Notes: a model not told the origin generated them from the letters alone. A stretch of DNA of 64,000 bases from Burkholderia sp. Ac-20365 (GCF_017104715.1 NZ_JAAGPI010000004.1:1-64000); one strand, 5' to 3'. Shown: positions 56,296 to 63,777, numbered from the stretch's first letter. A program made the numbers and translations.

Positions 56296-56376
56296 GCTCA
56301 GCGTCGCTGACCCAAGTGCCCCCTCCCGGTGCCTGCTCCTTTCTCACCGCCGACAAGTCGGCATCAAGGAGCGTTC
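56296..56376 (+). promoter_or_regulatory. SD-hiding leader of the gene at 56377
   Basis: Stem I TCAGCG/CGCTGA at 56298-56310, stem III GCCGACAAGTCGGC at 56349-56362. Anti-SD GCTCCTT (56335-56341) pairs exactly with AAGGAGC (56366-56372). Confidence 0.85.
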
Positions 56377-57174
56377 ATGAATAGCACAGCTGCACTTCTC
56401 CCGCACGCGTCGTCGAATCAGGCATCGCCAAATCTGGCCATGTTCGCCTCGCCGGACAACTGCCACGAAAAGGCTTTGCCCACCCGCGAAGAACTGGGGC
56501 GTCAGATCGTGGAAACCGTCCGTCGCCTGGATACCCTGATGAAATCGGCGATCGTACTGCCTGCTGATCACGAATGGTGGGCAGGTCCGAACCGGCTGAA
56601 TTTCGGCGATGGGCCAGTCCAGGCAACCGAGTACGGCGTAAGCCTCTTCATCCGCAAGCGCTTTGCAAACCATGCGGCGGCAACCGCGGGCGTTGGTGAT
56701 CCGGATCAGGTCGCCGTCGAAATCCGCGTCATGCTGCCACGCGCGCAGTACGCCACGAAAAAAGGGGTGCAGACGTACCGGGCACACGATGATGCGCAAT
56801 ACTCGGCAATTCTGTGGGTTCAGTCGGGGCCCCAGTGGGCCGGCAAGTCGACCGACCACATGGATCAGTCGACTTCGTTCCCGAAAGGCGCCACACCCGA
56901 AGCGTTCGTGATCGCCGTAGCCTCCGCAGTGAACGCAGCGCTGTATCGCGCCGTGCCGCAGCGGATGCCTCCCGCAACACCGCGCATGACGGCCGACCAG
57001 TACGCCGCTGAAGTGGCGCGCCTCGAAACCGCGATCGCCGCTGAAGACGCCGGGAAGAAAGACCCGACGAAGACACTCGCGCAAAAGGTCGAGCACAACC
57101 GTGCGCGAAACCTGTTGCAAGAGGACCTTCGGCAGCTGAAGCTCCGATACTTTACCGTCGTCGAGAACCCGTAA
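56377..57174 (+). CDS. hypothetical protein
   Basis: 265 aa, starting MNSTAALLPH. Soluble; W-rich segment near 65-80, and a charged helical C-terminus (about 205-250: EVARLETAIAAEDAGKKDPT). No family recognised. Downstream of the promoter-hairpin at 56192-56219. Confidence 0.8.
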   Translation: MNSTAALLPHASSNQASPNLAMFASPDNCHEKALPTREELGRQIVETVRRLDTLMKSAIVLPADHEWWAGPNRLNFGDGPVQATEYGVSLFIRKRFANHAAATAGVGDPDQVAVEIRVMLPRAQYATKKGVQTYRAHDDAQYSAILWVQSGPQWAGKSTDHMDQSTSFPKGATPEAFVIAVASAVNAALYRAVPQRMPPATPRMTADQYAAEVARLETAIAAEDAGKKDPTKTLAQKVEHNRARNLLQEDLRQLKLRYFTVVENP

Positions 57175-57185
57175 CCACGATCCAC

Positions 57186-57215
57186 GCAGCGTACGTCCCT
57201 CACGGATGTACGCTG
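57186..57215 (+). terminator. hairpin after the 56377-57174 gene
   Basis: GCAGCGTAC/GTACGCTGC perfect 9-bp stem; GGTCTTTCC follows. Confidence 0.6.
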
Positions 57216-57252
57216 CGCGCGGTCTTTCCGCACGTCCGGCACCGGACGCTTC

Positions 57253-57330
57253 GATGAGGCGGACGCCTCATCCGAGCGGCAGCTGCGCTCACTGCTTCTC
57301 ATTCGCCTCAACAGGCAAAAAGGAGCAACC
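57253..57330 (+). promoter_or_regulatory. SD-hiding leader of the GNAT fusion
   Basis: Stem I GATGAGGC-GGAC-GCCTCATC at 57253-57272, stem II GAGCG/CGCTC, stem III GCCTCAACAGGC at 57305-57316. Anti-SD GCTTCT (57294-57299) pairs with AGGAGC (57321-57326) using one G-U. Confidence 0.8.
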
Positions 57331-58284
57331 ATGAACAGCAAGAGCAATGAGGCGGCCGCAGCGACGCCAGCCCAACGGCTCGTCGGGAATTTTCAGGTGG
57401 CGATGCGTGTGGCGCTGCCTGAAGTCGTGAGTGTCTGGCTGAGCATCTGCGATCCGCAATGCGTGCAGCTCGAGCAACTGTGGTCCGAGCGATATCGACG
57501 CGCCGGCCTCGCGACAGCTGCGCTCAGGCTCCTGCTCGCCTGCGCAGACGCAGAGCAGGTCAGCATCAGGCTCGTCGCACATCGTCTCCTCTACGGCATC
57601 GACGACCCTGCGCTCAGCGAGCCCGATATTGCCGAGCGTCATACGTTGAACGGCTATGCGCTGAGCAACGAAGATCTGGCCGCGTGGTACACCCGTCACG
57701 GGTTCTCGCGTTGCAACGAAGCGGGGGGGGATGACGCCATCCTCTATCGCGCGCCGGCGCATACGGACCCGAGCGACGGCATCTCTCGTGAAGTGAGCGA
57801 GATATTGCTGGCCGATCTGAAGTCGGGTGCCGTGGAAGCCGATGCATTCCGGTACGAGATGTTCGCCCGACGCATCGTCGCCGCCGAACACGGCCGGCCC
57901 GACGCAGTCGAATGGGCGATGGCATGGTTTCGTTCGCGCTTCGTCGATCAGGCTGCAGGAAATGCCGAGGCTGCACTGAGGGCCGCACAGCACGAGGCTG
58001 CCCGGGCACACGCGAGGGCGGAACTGCGAGCTGGCCGGGCGGGGAACCCCAACTATCAGGCATGGCTCGACACGGTTCAGGATCCGACGACGATCAAGAA
58101 CAACGTCGAATACATGGCCTGGATCAGCCGTCTCAGCGCCGCGTTCGACAAAGCCTACCCACGGCGGAAATTTCCCGACGACCAGCAACGGGACCGATTG
58201 TGGAAGGCGTTTCTGAAAGCGGAGCGTGACGCAAATCTGTGCGATCGCGTCAAAGCTGCGGAAGCACTGCAAGCAGCGGCGTAA
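57331..58284 (+). CDS. GNAT-like acetyltransferase fused to an unknown C-terminal domain
   Basis: 317 aa, starting MNSKSNEAAA. Residues about 35-145 follow the GNAT fold: RYRRAGLATAALRLLLACAD (54-73) resembles the acetyl-CoA P-loop Q/RxxGxA, and LAAWYTRHGFSRC (about 112-124) the C-terminal AFYERHGF block. The second half (150-317) is helical, ending in charged segments, and is not recognised. Substrate unknown. Single gene with leader and terminator. Confidence 0.65.
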   Translation: MNSKSNEAAAATPAQRLVGNFQVAMRVALPEVVSVWLSICDPQCVQLEQLWSERYRRAGLATAALRLLLACADAEQVSIRLVAHRLLYGIDDPALSEPDIAERHTLNGYALSNEDLAAWYTRHGFSRCNEAGGDDAILYRAPAHTDPSDGISREVSEILLADLKSGAVEADAFRYEMFARRIVAAEHGRPDAVEWAMAWFRSRFVDQAAGNAEAALRAAQHEAARAHARAELRAGRAGNPNYQAWLDTVQDPTTIKNNVEYMAWISRLSAAFDKAYPRRKFPDDQQRDRLWKAFLKAERDANLCDRVKAAEALQAAA

Positions 58285-58298
58285 TCCTTTTGGCAACT

Positions 58299-58327
58299 CC
58301 GGTCCCCACCACGAGGTGGCGGACCGG
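58299..58327 (+). terminator. hairpin after the GNAT fusion
   Basis: CCGGTCC-CCACC/GGTGG-GGACCGG stem. Confidence 0.6.
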
Positions 58328-58400
58328 GCACTTGCCGCGCCTTTTTGCCGCCCAGAGATCGAACCCAGCGTCAATCGACTGAAAAAAGCCCAGCGCACTC

Positions 58401-58504
58401 GCGCGATGGCGCGCTCCGCTAACTCGTCACACACAGCTAGCGAAGCTCGCTCTCAGGCGCAGCTCCTCTCTTTTCAACGCCTCACAGGCAAGAGGAGTAT
58501 TCCC
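58401..58504 (+). promoter_or_regulatory. SD-hiding leader of the gene at 58505
   Basis: Stem GCGCG/CGCGC at 58401-58414, stem II AGCGA/TCGCT, stem III GCCTCACAGGC at 58479-58489. Anti-SD CTCCTCT (58463-58469) pairs exactly with AGAGGAG (58491-58497). Confidence 0.85.
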
Positions 58505-58894
58505 ATGAACCAGGCAATTCCTGCGCACGACCATCGCGCCGTTGTCGAAGCTCAATCGTCGCCTCCCGCGCACGACCCGATCTTCTACGTTACGGTCCGC
58601 TTCAGTGAAGAGGTCCACGCGAACGGCTTCACCTCCCGGCTCGACAAGTATGTGTGTGCCGCTGATGCAGACGAGGCGAGGCGCGTTGGAATCGCGTACT
58701 TCGAGAACAAGGGATGCAAGGTCACGACGGCCGAAGCCCGGCTGAGCGGGATACAGGACACGAACCGGCTCAATGCCGACAACATCGTGAACATCCCGCG
58801 CGAAGTCCTTTTCGCGCAGTATGAACGACGCCAGACGCCGCTACGGTACCGCATCGAGCCCGTCTACATCGATCCCCGCCGCAAGGCACATTAA
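58505..58894 (+). CDS. hypothetical protein
   Basis: 129 aa, starting MNQAIPAHDH. Residues 30-75 form a strand-helix pattern (IFYVTVRFSEEVHANGFTSR..ADADEARRVGIAYF). A similar arrangement (FDVKLDAS.. followed by A..EAAREAL) begins the protein at 59054, so the two may share a small domain. No family recognised. Confidence 0.75.
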   Translation: MNQAIPAHDHRAVVEAQSSPPAHDPIFYVTVRFSEEVHANGFTSRLDKYVCAADADEARRVGIAYFENKGCKVTTAEARLSGIQDTNRLNADNIVNIPREVLFAQYERRQTPLRYRIEPVYIDPRRKAH

Positions 58895-58910
58895 CCACGC
58901 AAAGCGAACC

Positions 58911-58941
58911 CTGCGCGCCGCCGATCCCAGGCGGCGCGCAG
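58911..58941 (+). terminator. perfect hairpin after the 58505-58894 gene
   Basis: CTGCGCGCCGCC and its exact complement with a 7-nt loop; 12-bp stem, no U-tract. Confidence 0.65.
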
Positions 58942-58965
58942 AGGTGGACGACCCAGCAATCCTGC

Positions 58966-59053
58966 AGTGAAGGCGGCTTTTCGCTGTCTTCACTCTAGCG
59001 TTGCCCTCCGTCTTTCTTAACGCCTTCCCAGGCAAAACACGGAGCGAACCAAC
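58966..59053 (+). promoter_or_regulatory. SD-hiding leader of the gene at 59054
   Basis: Stem I AGTGAAG/CTTCACT at 58966-58994 then CTAGCG, stem III GCC-TTCCCA-GGC at 59022-59033. Anti-SD CTCCGT (59006-59011) pairs exactly with ACGGAG (59039-59044). Confidence 0.85.
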
Positions 59054-60046
59054 ATGAACCAGCAAACGGCAGCAGCACCCTCCGAGGTGCACGAATTCCT
59101 CTTCGACGTGAAACTCGACGCCTCGATACGGCTTCGGGCACCTAGCGAAGCGGCGGCCCGCGAGGCATTGCGCGAGTGTCTCAACTGCGGTGACGCCAAT
59201 CTCGGCGAAATCCTCGGTCAGACGATCGTCTGCGAAGTTAGCCTCAACGGCGAAGCTGAACTCGCGGAAGTGGACGACGTCCCGACAGACAGGAGTGGGC
59301 CGATCCGAACCGGCATTACACAAACGCAACATGGCCCCCACGTGCGCGCGCTGCTCGCAAGAATTCTGGTCAAGAGCAACCGTGCGTCGGAGGACGGAAT
59401 CGTCAGAAGGCTGTCGTCCGTGAATCGGCACGCCGACGCCGCAAAGGAGAACTTCGCCGCGCAGATGGAAGGCGTCGGTGCCGTGCAGGATGATGCCGTC
59501 TTCAACCCCGACTACCTGTCAAAGCGCGTTGGCGACGTACAGGACGAACTGGTCGAAGCCCTCAACGCCGACGCGGCAGACGCCAGTCCGACGGCGGCGC
59601 GATCGCCAGCGCGTTCCGACGTCGTCTCGGTGGTCGTTGTCGCGATCGATGCATTCGGGATTGTCGAGTATCGCGCGACGGGTGTTCTCACACCGATGGG
59701 CGACGTCTTCGTCTACTACCCGCTACGGGCTGAGGGCGAAGCCAACGACGTCGAACGCAAGCCAGGGGATGAAGGGCAGATCGACTTCACCTATGTGATC
59801 CTTCCTGATGGGCGTGAAGTCGGCTTTGATACGGAGGATCTGAAGGAAGCGGCGGAGTTCACACCCGACATGACTGCGGAACCGATCGCAGGCGCTGTCG
59901 CGCGCGTGCGGGAACTCGACGTGATGTTGCATGAAGGCGCCCGGTATCAGTGGAACGATGCCTTCCAGGCCTACGTCGCTATCGACGGGGTTCCGCGCGC
60001 GCTGATGGCCGGGGAAATCGCGCCACTGGAAACTACCAGCAAGTAA
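59054..60046 (+). CDS. hypothetical protein
   Basis: 330 aa, starting MNQQTAAAPS. Acidic. An N-terminal small domain (12-75) with alternating strand and helix is followed by a charged linker and a C-terminal beta-rich domain (about 190-330: VVSVVVVAIDAFGIVEYRA). No family recognised. Confidence 0.8.
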   Translation: MNQQTAAAPSEVHEFLFDVKLDASIRLRAPSEAAAREALRECLNCGDANLGEILGQTIVCEVSLNGEAELAEVDDVPTDRSGPIRTGITQTQHGPHVRALLARILVKSNRASEDGIVRRLSSVNRHADAAKENFAAQMEGVGAVQDDAVFNPDYLSKRVGDVQDELVEALNADAADASPTAARSPARSDVVSVVVVAIDAFGIVEYRATGVLTPMGDVFVYYPLRAEGEANDVERKPGDEGQIDFTYVILPDGREVGFDTEDLKEAAEFTPDMTAEPIAGAVARVRELDVMLHEGARYQWNDAFQAYVAIDGVPRALMAGEIAPLETTSK

Positions 60047-60052
60047 CGACAA

Positions 60053-60084
60053 ACGCCGTCTTTCCGCGAAGCGGAAGGCGGCGT
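60053..60084 (+). terminator. hairpin after the 59054-60046 gene
   Basis: ACGCCG-CTTTCCGC/GCGGAAGG-CGGCGT stem, then CTTGTC. Confidence 0.65.
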
Positions 60085-60089
60085 CTTGT

Positions 60090-60224
60090 CTACGCTGACG
60101 GCGCCGCATACAATAAGGCCTGCCGTTCAAACGGCAATATGCGTGTCGCCTCACCCTGGCCGTCTGCGCCAATCACTTCTCTGCCGTGCACTTCGGTGAG
60201 CCTGATTTCACCAAAGTCCACCAT
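60090..60224 (-). CDS. 44-residue protein with SD-hiding leader, antisense to the array
   Basis: MVDFGEIRLTEVHGREVIGA.. from ATG 60224 to TAG 60090. Found because its upstream sequence has the leader core: TCCCTC pairs with GAGGGA around GCCCGAATGGGC. The SD context GGAAAGTCAGATGG is nearly the same as that of the gene at 63565. It overlaps the promoter-hairpin at 60109-60135 on the other strand, so only one of these two readings may be active. Confidence 0.5.
   Translation of the reverse strand: MVDFGEIRLTEVHGREVIGADGQGEATRILPFERQALLYAAPSA
60109..60135 (+). promoter_or_regulatory. promoter with 5'-terminal hairpin
   Basis: TACAAT (60109-60114), 7 nt, then GCCGTTCAAACGGC (60122-60135), heading a leader of about 300 nt for the gene at 60434. 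The stretch 60225-60433 holds no plus-strand gene. Confidence 0.55.
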
Positions 60225-60262
60225 CTGACTTTCCCTCTTGTAGCGCCCATTCGGGCATGAGG
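60225..60262 (-). promoter_or_regulatory. SD-hiding leader core of the 44-residue gene
   Basis: Anti-SD TCCCTC (about 60257-60262), stem III GCCC-GAAT-GGGC (about 60246-60256) and SD GAGGGA (about 60232-60237). Stem I was not identified. Confidence 0.5.
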
Positions 60263-60399
60263 GACTCACCATCAAACCGTAATTCCTTCGACTGCAAGCT
60301 TGTCGAGCCGATTCATCGTGTGACGGGACGTGACCTTCCAGCGTACCGGCAACACCCGCAACCATTAACTTTTCCCATTGGGGCAACCGACCCCGAAGG

Positions 60400-60428
60400 G
60401 CTCTGGTTTGCCCCTCGCAAACTGGAGC
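60400..60428 (+). promoter_or_regulatory. simple SD-sequestering hairpin of the gene at 60434
   Basis: CTCTGGTTTGC pairs with GCAAACTGGAG (one C-U/G-U irregularity), burying GGAG 5 nt before the ATG. Confidence 0.65.
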
Positions 60429-60433
60429 AAGCA

Positions 60434-60760
60434 ATGCTGAAAATCGCACCCGCAGCAATCGTCGCCGCAGTCCTCGCTGTCTCCGCGGTGCAGGCCGCAA
60501 GCGCGCAGTCGTTCGCGCCTGCCGTGTCCCAGTCCGCGCCGAGCGTGCGCGGAACTGTCGTGCGTCTGCGCCTCGCAACGCCGGCGACGACGTCGCCCGC
60601 AGTCGAGGCCGCTCGCGAGATGGCTGAAAGCGTCGAAGTAGCGGTGAAGCTGTCCAACGGCGACCTCTACTTCGCCTACGTCGATCAGGCTCACCAGCCG
60701 GCAGTTGGCGACACCGTGAAGCTGGCTGTCGCTGGCAACCACGTCCGGATCGTCGACTGA
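60434..60760 (+). CDS. exported hypothetical protein
   Basis: 108 aa, starting MLKIAPAAIV. Sec signal peptide (hydrophobic 4-20, cleavage near AASAQ at about 25). The mature part is beta-rich with VGDTVKLAVAGNHVRIVD at the end, an OB-like or barrel-type pattern. Probably periplasmic. Function unknown. Confidence 0.75.
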   Translation: MLKIAPAAIVAAVLAVSAVQAASAQSFAPAVSQSAPSVRGTVVRLRLATPATTSPAVEAAREMAESVEVAVKLSNGDLYFAYVDQAHQPAVGDTVKLAVAGNHVRIVD

Positions 60761-60776
60761 CATCAACAGCAACACT

Positions 60777-60806
60777 GAACCGGGATCCCGAAAGGGCGCC
60801 CGGTTC
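60777..60806 (+). terminator. terminator after the 60434-60760 gene
   Basis: GAACCGGG/CCCGGTTC with an inner CCC/GGG, then CTTC. Confidence 0.65.
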
Positions 60807-60844
60807 CTTCACACCTCGCACCCGTCACCGAACGTGACCTTCGT

Positions 60845-60919
60845 GGACCTCACGGTCCCCAAAGCTCATGTCCGAGCGCTCCTTTGTCAACCGCCGGTTA
60901 CCGGCACAAAGGAGAACCC
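60845..60919 (+). promoter_or_regulatory. SD-hiding leader of the methyltransferase at 60920
   Basis: Stem I GGACC-TCAC-GGTCC at 60845-60858, stem II GCTC/GAGC, stem III GCCGGTTACCGGC at 60893-60905. Anti-SD CTCCTTTG (60879-60886) pairs exactly with CAAAGGAG (60907-60914). Confidence 0.9.
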
Positions 60920-62236
60920 ATGAACGAAAACAACGCACGCCCCCCATTCGACGATTTCCATACGCCGGCTGAATGGCGCCTGAGCGACGACGATGTCCGC
61001 GAGGCATTTCTCGCGGCGACACCGTCCATCACCACAAACGCCCCAGGCTACTGGTTGCGACTCCCCTGCAACACCGCGCGGCTCATCGAAGAGGTTTCAG
61101 GACTGGATGTTGATCTGATGCGCCAGCACTCGATGCATGCGTTCGTCCGCTTGCCGCAGACGGCAGCAATCAGTCGCGTGCTCGATGCCCGCAGCATTTA
61201 CGGGTCGACGGACGGTCCTCGCCAGCATTTCCTCGAACTGACGGAGGAGGGCCGCCTCTTTTTCCGCTATCAGACGATCCTCGGCCAGTGGCAGTGTCAT
61301 GCGCAAGTGCCAGCAGATCTGACCGCCGCGCTCGTGGAAAGCGTTGCCGCCCAACTTCCCTCGCTGGTGTTACCGGCGCTCGCGAAGAAAGGCGTAAAAA
61401 CGTCCACGCGCTCGTTGCACGAAGAGCTGTCAATGCTAAGCGCGGATGAGGGTCGCATCTATTTGCCCACAACGATGCTGCAGCACTATGCGTCGATCAA
61501 AAGGAAGATCGAGAACGCGGGTGGCACGTATGAGTCCGGCGGCTTCAATTTCAGCGTGGGAATCGACGCAGCTGATGTGCTCGACCGACTGCAGGGTGGC
61601 GAGAACATCAACTTGCAGCAATCGACGCAATTTTTCGCCACGCCTGAGGCGCTTGCCCGGAAAGTCGTGGCGGCCGGTATTGATGCGCTGGCAACCCGGA
61701 GGGTCCTGTTACCCGCGCCGCGGCCTCTGGAAGGCGTGGTCGTACTCGAACCCGAAGCGGGCGATGGTGCGCTCGCGCGGGTCGCTCGCGACCTTGGGGC
61801 CACGGTAGTCTGCGTGGAGGATTTTTCGGTAAACGCGGCCATCCTGCGTGACGCCGGCTTCGAAGTTCACGAGCGGGATTTCCTCACCGTCTCGCCGCAG
61901 GAACTGGGAACGTTCTCGCTCATTCTGGCCAATCCGCCGTTTCGTCGTAATGCGGATATCCAACATGTCGAAAAGATGCTGAAGTTTCTCGCGCCGGGCG
62001 GCGTCCTCTCCGTGCTGATGTCCCGTGCATGGCTGGATAGCAATCGCCGCTTGCACGTCGATTTCCGGGAGCGGTTGAAGGCTTACGCTGTCACGCAGAC
62101 GGATGTGCCGGCAGGGGCCTTCAGGTCGTCAGGAACAGAAGTCGCTACCGTTCACCTTCTCATCCAAAGCGCCGCGCATCAGGCTCACGTGCCTCAGGCT
62201 GTATCGCAAGGAGAACTGGAACTCGAAGCGGCGTAG
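60920..62236 (+). CDS. N6-adenine-type DNA methyltransferase-like protein
   Basis: 438 aa, starting MNENNARPPF. Residues 238-250 (FFATPEALARKVV), motif I VLEPEAGDG (275-283), VCVED (297-301) and catalytic NPPF (338-341) match the N6-adenine methyltransferase core, ending with an APGG strand. The N-terminal 230 residues are not recognised. The C-terminus is related in layout to the domain at the end of the 39970 gene. Function: SAM-dependent DNA adenine methylation, inferred. No restriction partner. Confidence 0.75.
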   Translation: MNENNARPPFDDFHTPAEWRLSDDDVREAFLAATPSITTNAPGYWLRLPCNTARLIEEVSGLDVDLMRQHSMHAFVRLPQTAAISRVLDARSIYGSTDGPRQHFLELTEEGRLFFRYQTILGQWQCHAQVPADLTAALVESVAAQLPSLVLPALAKKGVKTSTRSLHEELSMLSADEGRIYLPTTMLQHYASIKRKIENAGGTYESGGFNFSVGIDAADVLDRLQGGENINLQQSTQFFATPEALARKVVAAGIDALATRRVLLPAPRPLEGVVVLEPEAGDGALARVARDLGATVVCVEDFSVNAAILRDAGFEVHERDFLTVSPQELGTFSLILANPPFRRNADIQHVEKMLKFLAPGGVLSVLMSRAWLDSNRRLHVDFRERLKAYAVTQTDVPAGAFRSSGTEVATVHLLIQSAAHQAHVPQAVSQGELELEAA

Positions 62237-62327
62237 TGCTGAGAGGTGGCGTCGGGGTCCAATGCTCCGGACACGCTCGCCCAAGGAAATGATGGTTTGT
62301 CTCGAGGCCCTCATCAGGCTCTCTCTC

Positions 62328-62356
62328 GCTGATCCTGCCCGCTCGGCAGGATCAGC
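62328..62356. terminator. bidirectional hairpin between convergent genes
   Basis: GCTGATCCTGCC/GGCAGGATCAGC stem in the 180-nt gap between the stops at 62236 and 62420. Confidence 0.6.
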
Positions 62357-62419
62357 ACTCTCTGCTCCCTTGCGTTTCAAGCTGGCAGGGGCGTTGCCCC
62401 GTCGGCTGCACCGTCTAGG

Positions 62420-63565
62420 TCACGGTTCCTTGGTGGTCCCGCTATTCCGTTCTTCGGGCGAGTCTGCCGCCGAGGCCACCTTCCGCGTTGCTCTCTTCCG
62501 CGTGCGCTGCCTCATTTTTTCACCCAGGAGGTCAGCAGGCTGCGACAGCTTTTGTAGCAACGCGAACTGCTCCTTGATAAACACCCGGGTATAGCCGGCC
62601 GCCAGCGCCTCGTCGAGGCCGACATGCCCTTGCTGAACCATTGCCCGCATGATGTACATAATCGCGCGGTCAACGATAAGATGCTTGTCCATGCCCGGCA
62701 TCCTTCGACTGATCAGATCAAGGTTTCGCCACGTCTCTTCATTCATTGAGTAGGGGCGACTGGGTAGCTCGTCCCGAAGCGTTTTCGCCGCAAGGGCGAG
62801 GTCGGAATGCGTCAGGTGGATGCCAAGCCGGTTGGCCGCTTTGCGTATGCTAGCCTTGAGAGGGACAGCACCCGCCAACTCGAGTTTGATCTGGGCGAGG
62901 CGTTGGGGTGAAAGGCCGTTATCGACGCGCCTGCTACGAAGCAACTCCACGGCAGTATCAATCTGCGCGAGAAACGGCAGCTTGATGCCCATCTGCTCCG
63001 CGAGCGCCTTCATCAGTGATGGATTGGCGCGAAGGCCAGAGTTCCGCGCGGCGTCCAGGACCTGATTATCGGCACACTTCGTCTCGGTGTTCATCAGGCG
63101 ACACAGTTCGGTCACGTTGACCAACCAGATCTTTCGTCGATGCACCTTCAATCGTTCAACTACGTCCTGCGCCGTCCATGTCTTCATGGTCGGCGTGGAC
63201 CGCTTGAGGAATGCAGCGGCGCTCTCGGGCGACAGCGCGTTGCCGTACGGATAGAGCGCGGAGGCAAGGCGTCGGTGGTCTGCGGTTCTCAGCTTCACGT
63301 CCAGGACGCCGCACAGCATTTCAATCGCTGGAACGTTGATCGGCGTATTGAGTCCGATTGCGCGAATCAGCGTCAGGCGTTCTTCGTCAGTCTCGATAGC
63401 TTTTCGCGTCAAAATCTCGACCGCATGCCGAAGCTCATCAGCACTCAGCCGGTCGCGCACGGTTGGAATATCCGCATTGGCGTCGCCCGCATCGGATCGG
63501 CCGGGCGAGTCCTGCAGGCCGTATGGCGAGCTCTCCACCTGGTCGTTCTGGTCTGTAAAGTCCAT
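62420..63565 (-). CDS. hypothetical protein, basic C-terminus
   Basis: 381 aa from ATG 63565 (MDFTDQNDQV), 7 nt after GGAAAG; ATG 63580 and longer starts up to 63721 lack SD. Helical throughout, with repeated short helical modules, and ends in a strongly basic segment (EKMRQRTRKRATRKVA) suggesting nucleic-acid binding. No domain recognised. No SD-hiding leader, unlike the array it faces. Confidence 0.7.
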   Translation of the reverse strand: MDFTDQNDQVESSPYGLQDSPGRSDAGDANADIPTVRDRLSADELRHAVEILTRKAIETDEERLTLIRAIGLNTPINVPAIEMLCGVLDVKLRTADHRRLASALYPYGNALSPESAAAFLKRSTPTMKTWTAQDVVERLKVHRRKIWLVNVTELCRLMNTETKCADNQVLDAARNSGLRANPSLMKALAEQMGIKLPFLAQIDTAVELLRSRRVDNGLSPQRLAQIKLELAGAVPLKASIRKAANRLGIHLTHSDLALAAKTLRDELPSRPYSMNEETWRNLDLISRRMPGMDKHLIVDRAIMYIMRAMVQQGHVGLDEALAAGYTRVFIKEQFALLQKLSQPADLLGEKMRQRTRKRATRKVASAADSPEERNSGTTKEP

Positions 63566-63777
63566 CAGCTGACTTTCCATCAAGGTTTCTGTCAAATTGC
63601 CGAAAGCGCACCCAACTGATTGTTGGTTTCGCCTGGCACCCATTTTCTGGCGCACAGGAATCTCTTTCGGCAAGATCCTGGGAAATTTCAGTCGACAGCG
63701 CGAGCGGTCGTCGCACCGCACGCAACACGGAAGGGAAAGCCAAAGGGAAGGGGTGCGGCTTCACAGCCGCACCGGCC

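Noticed and set aside
57289..58434. A 381-codon minus-strand open frame
   Set aside because: Antisense to the GNAT-fusion gene with its leader; composition is that of a shadow frame.
400..60919. The repeated leaders as a CRISPR array or transposon ends
   Set aside because: Spacing is irregular, each copy is tied to a start codon, primary sequence varies and no cas or transposase gene is present.
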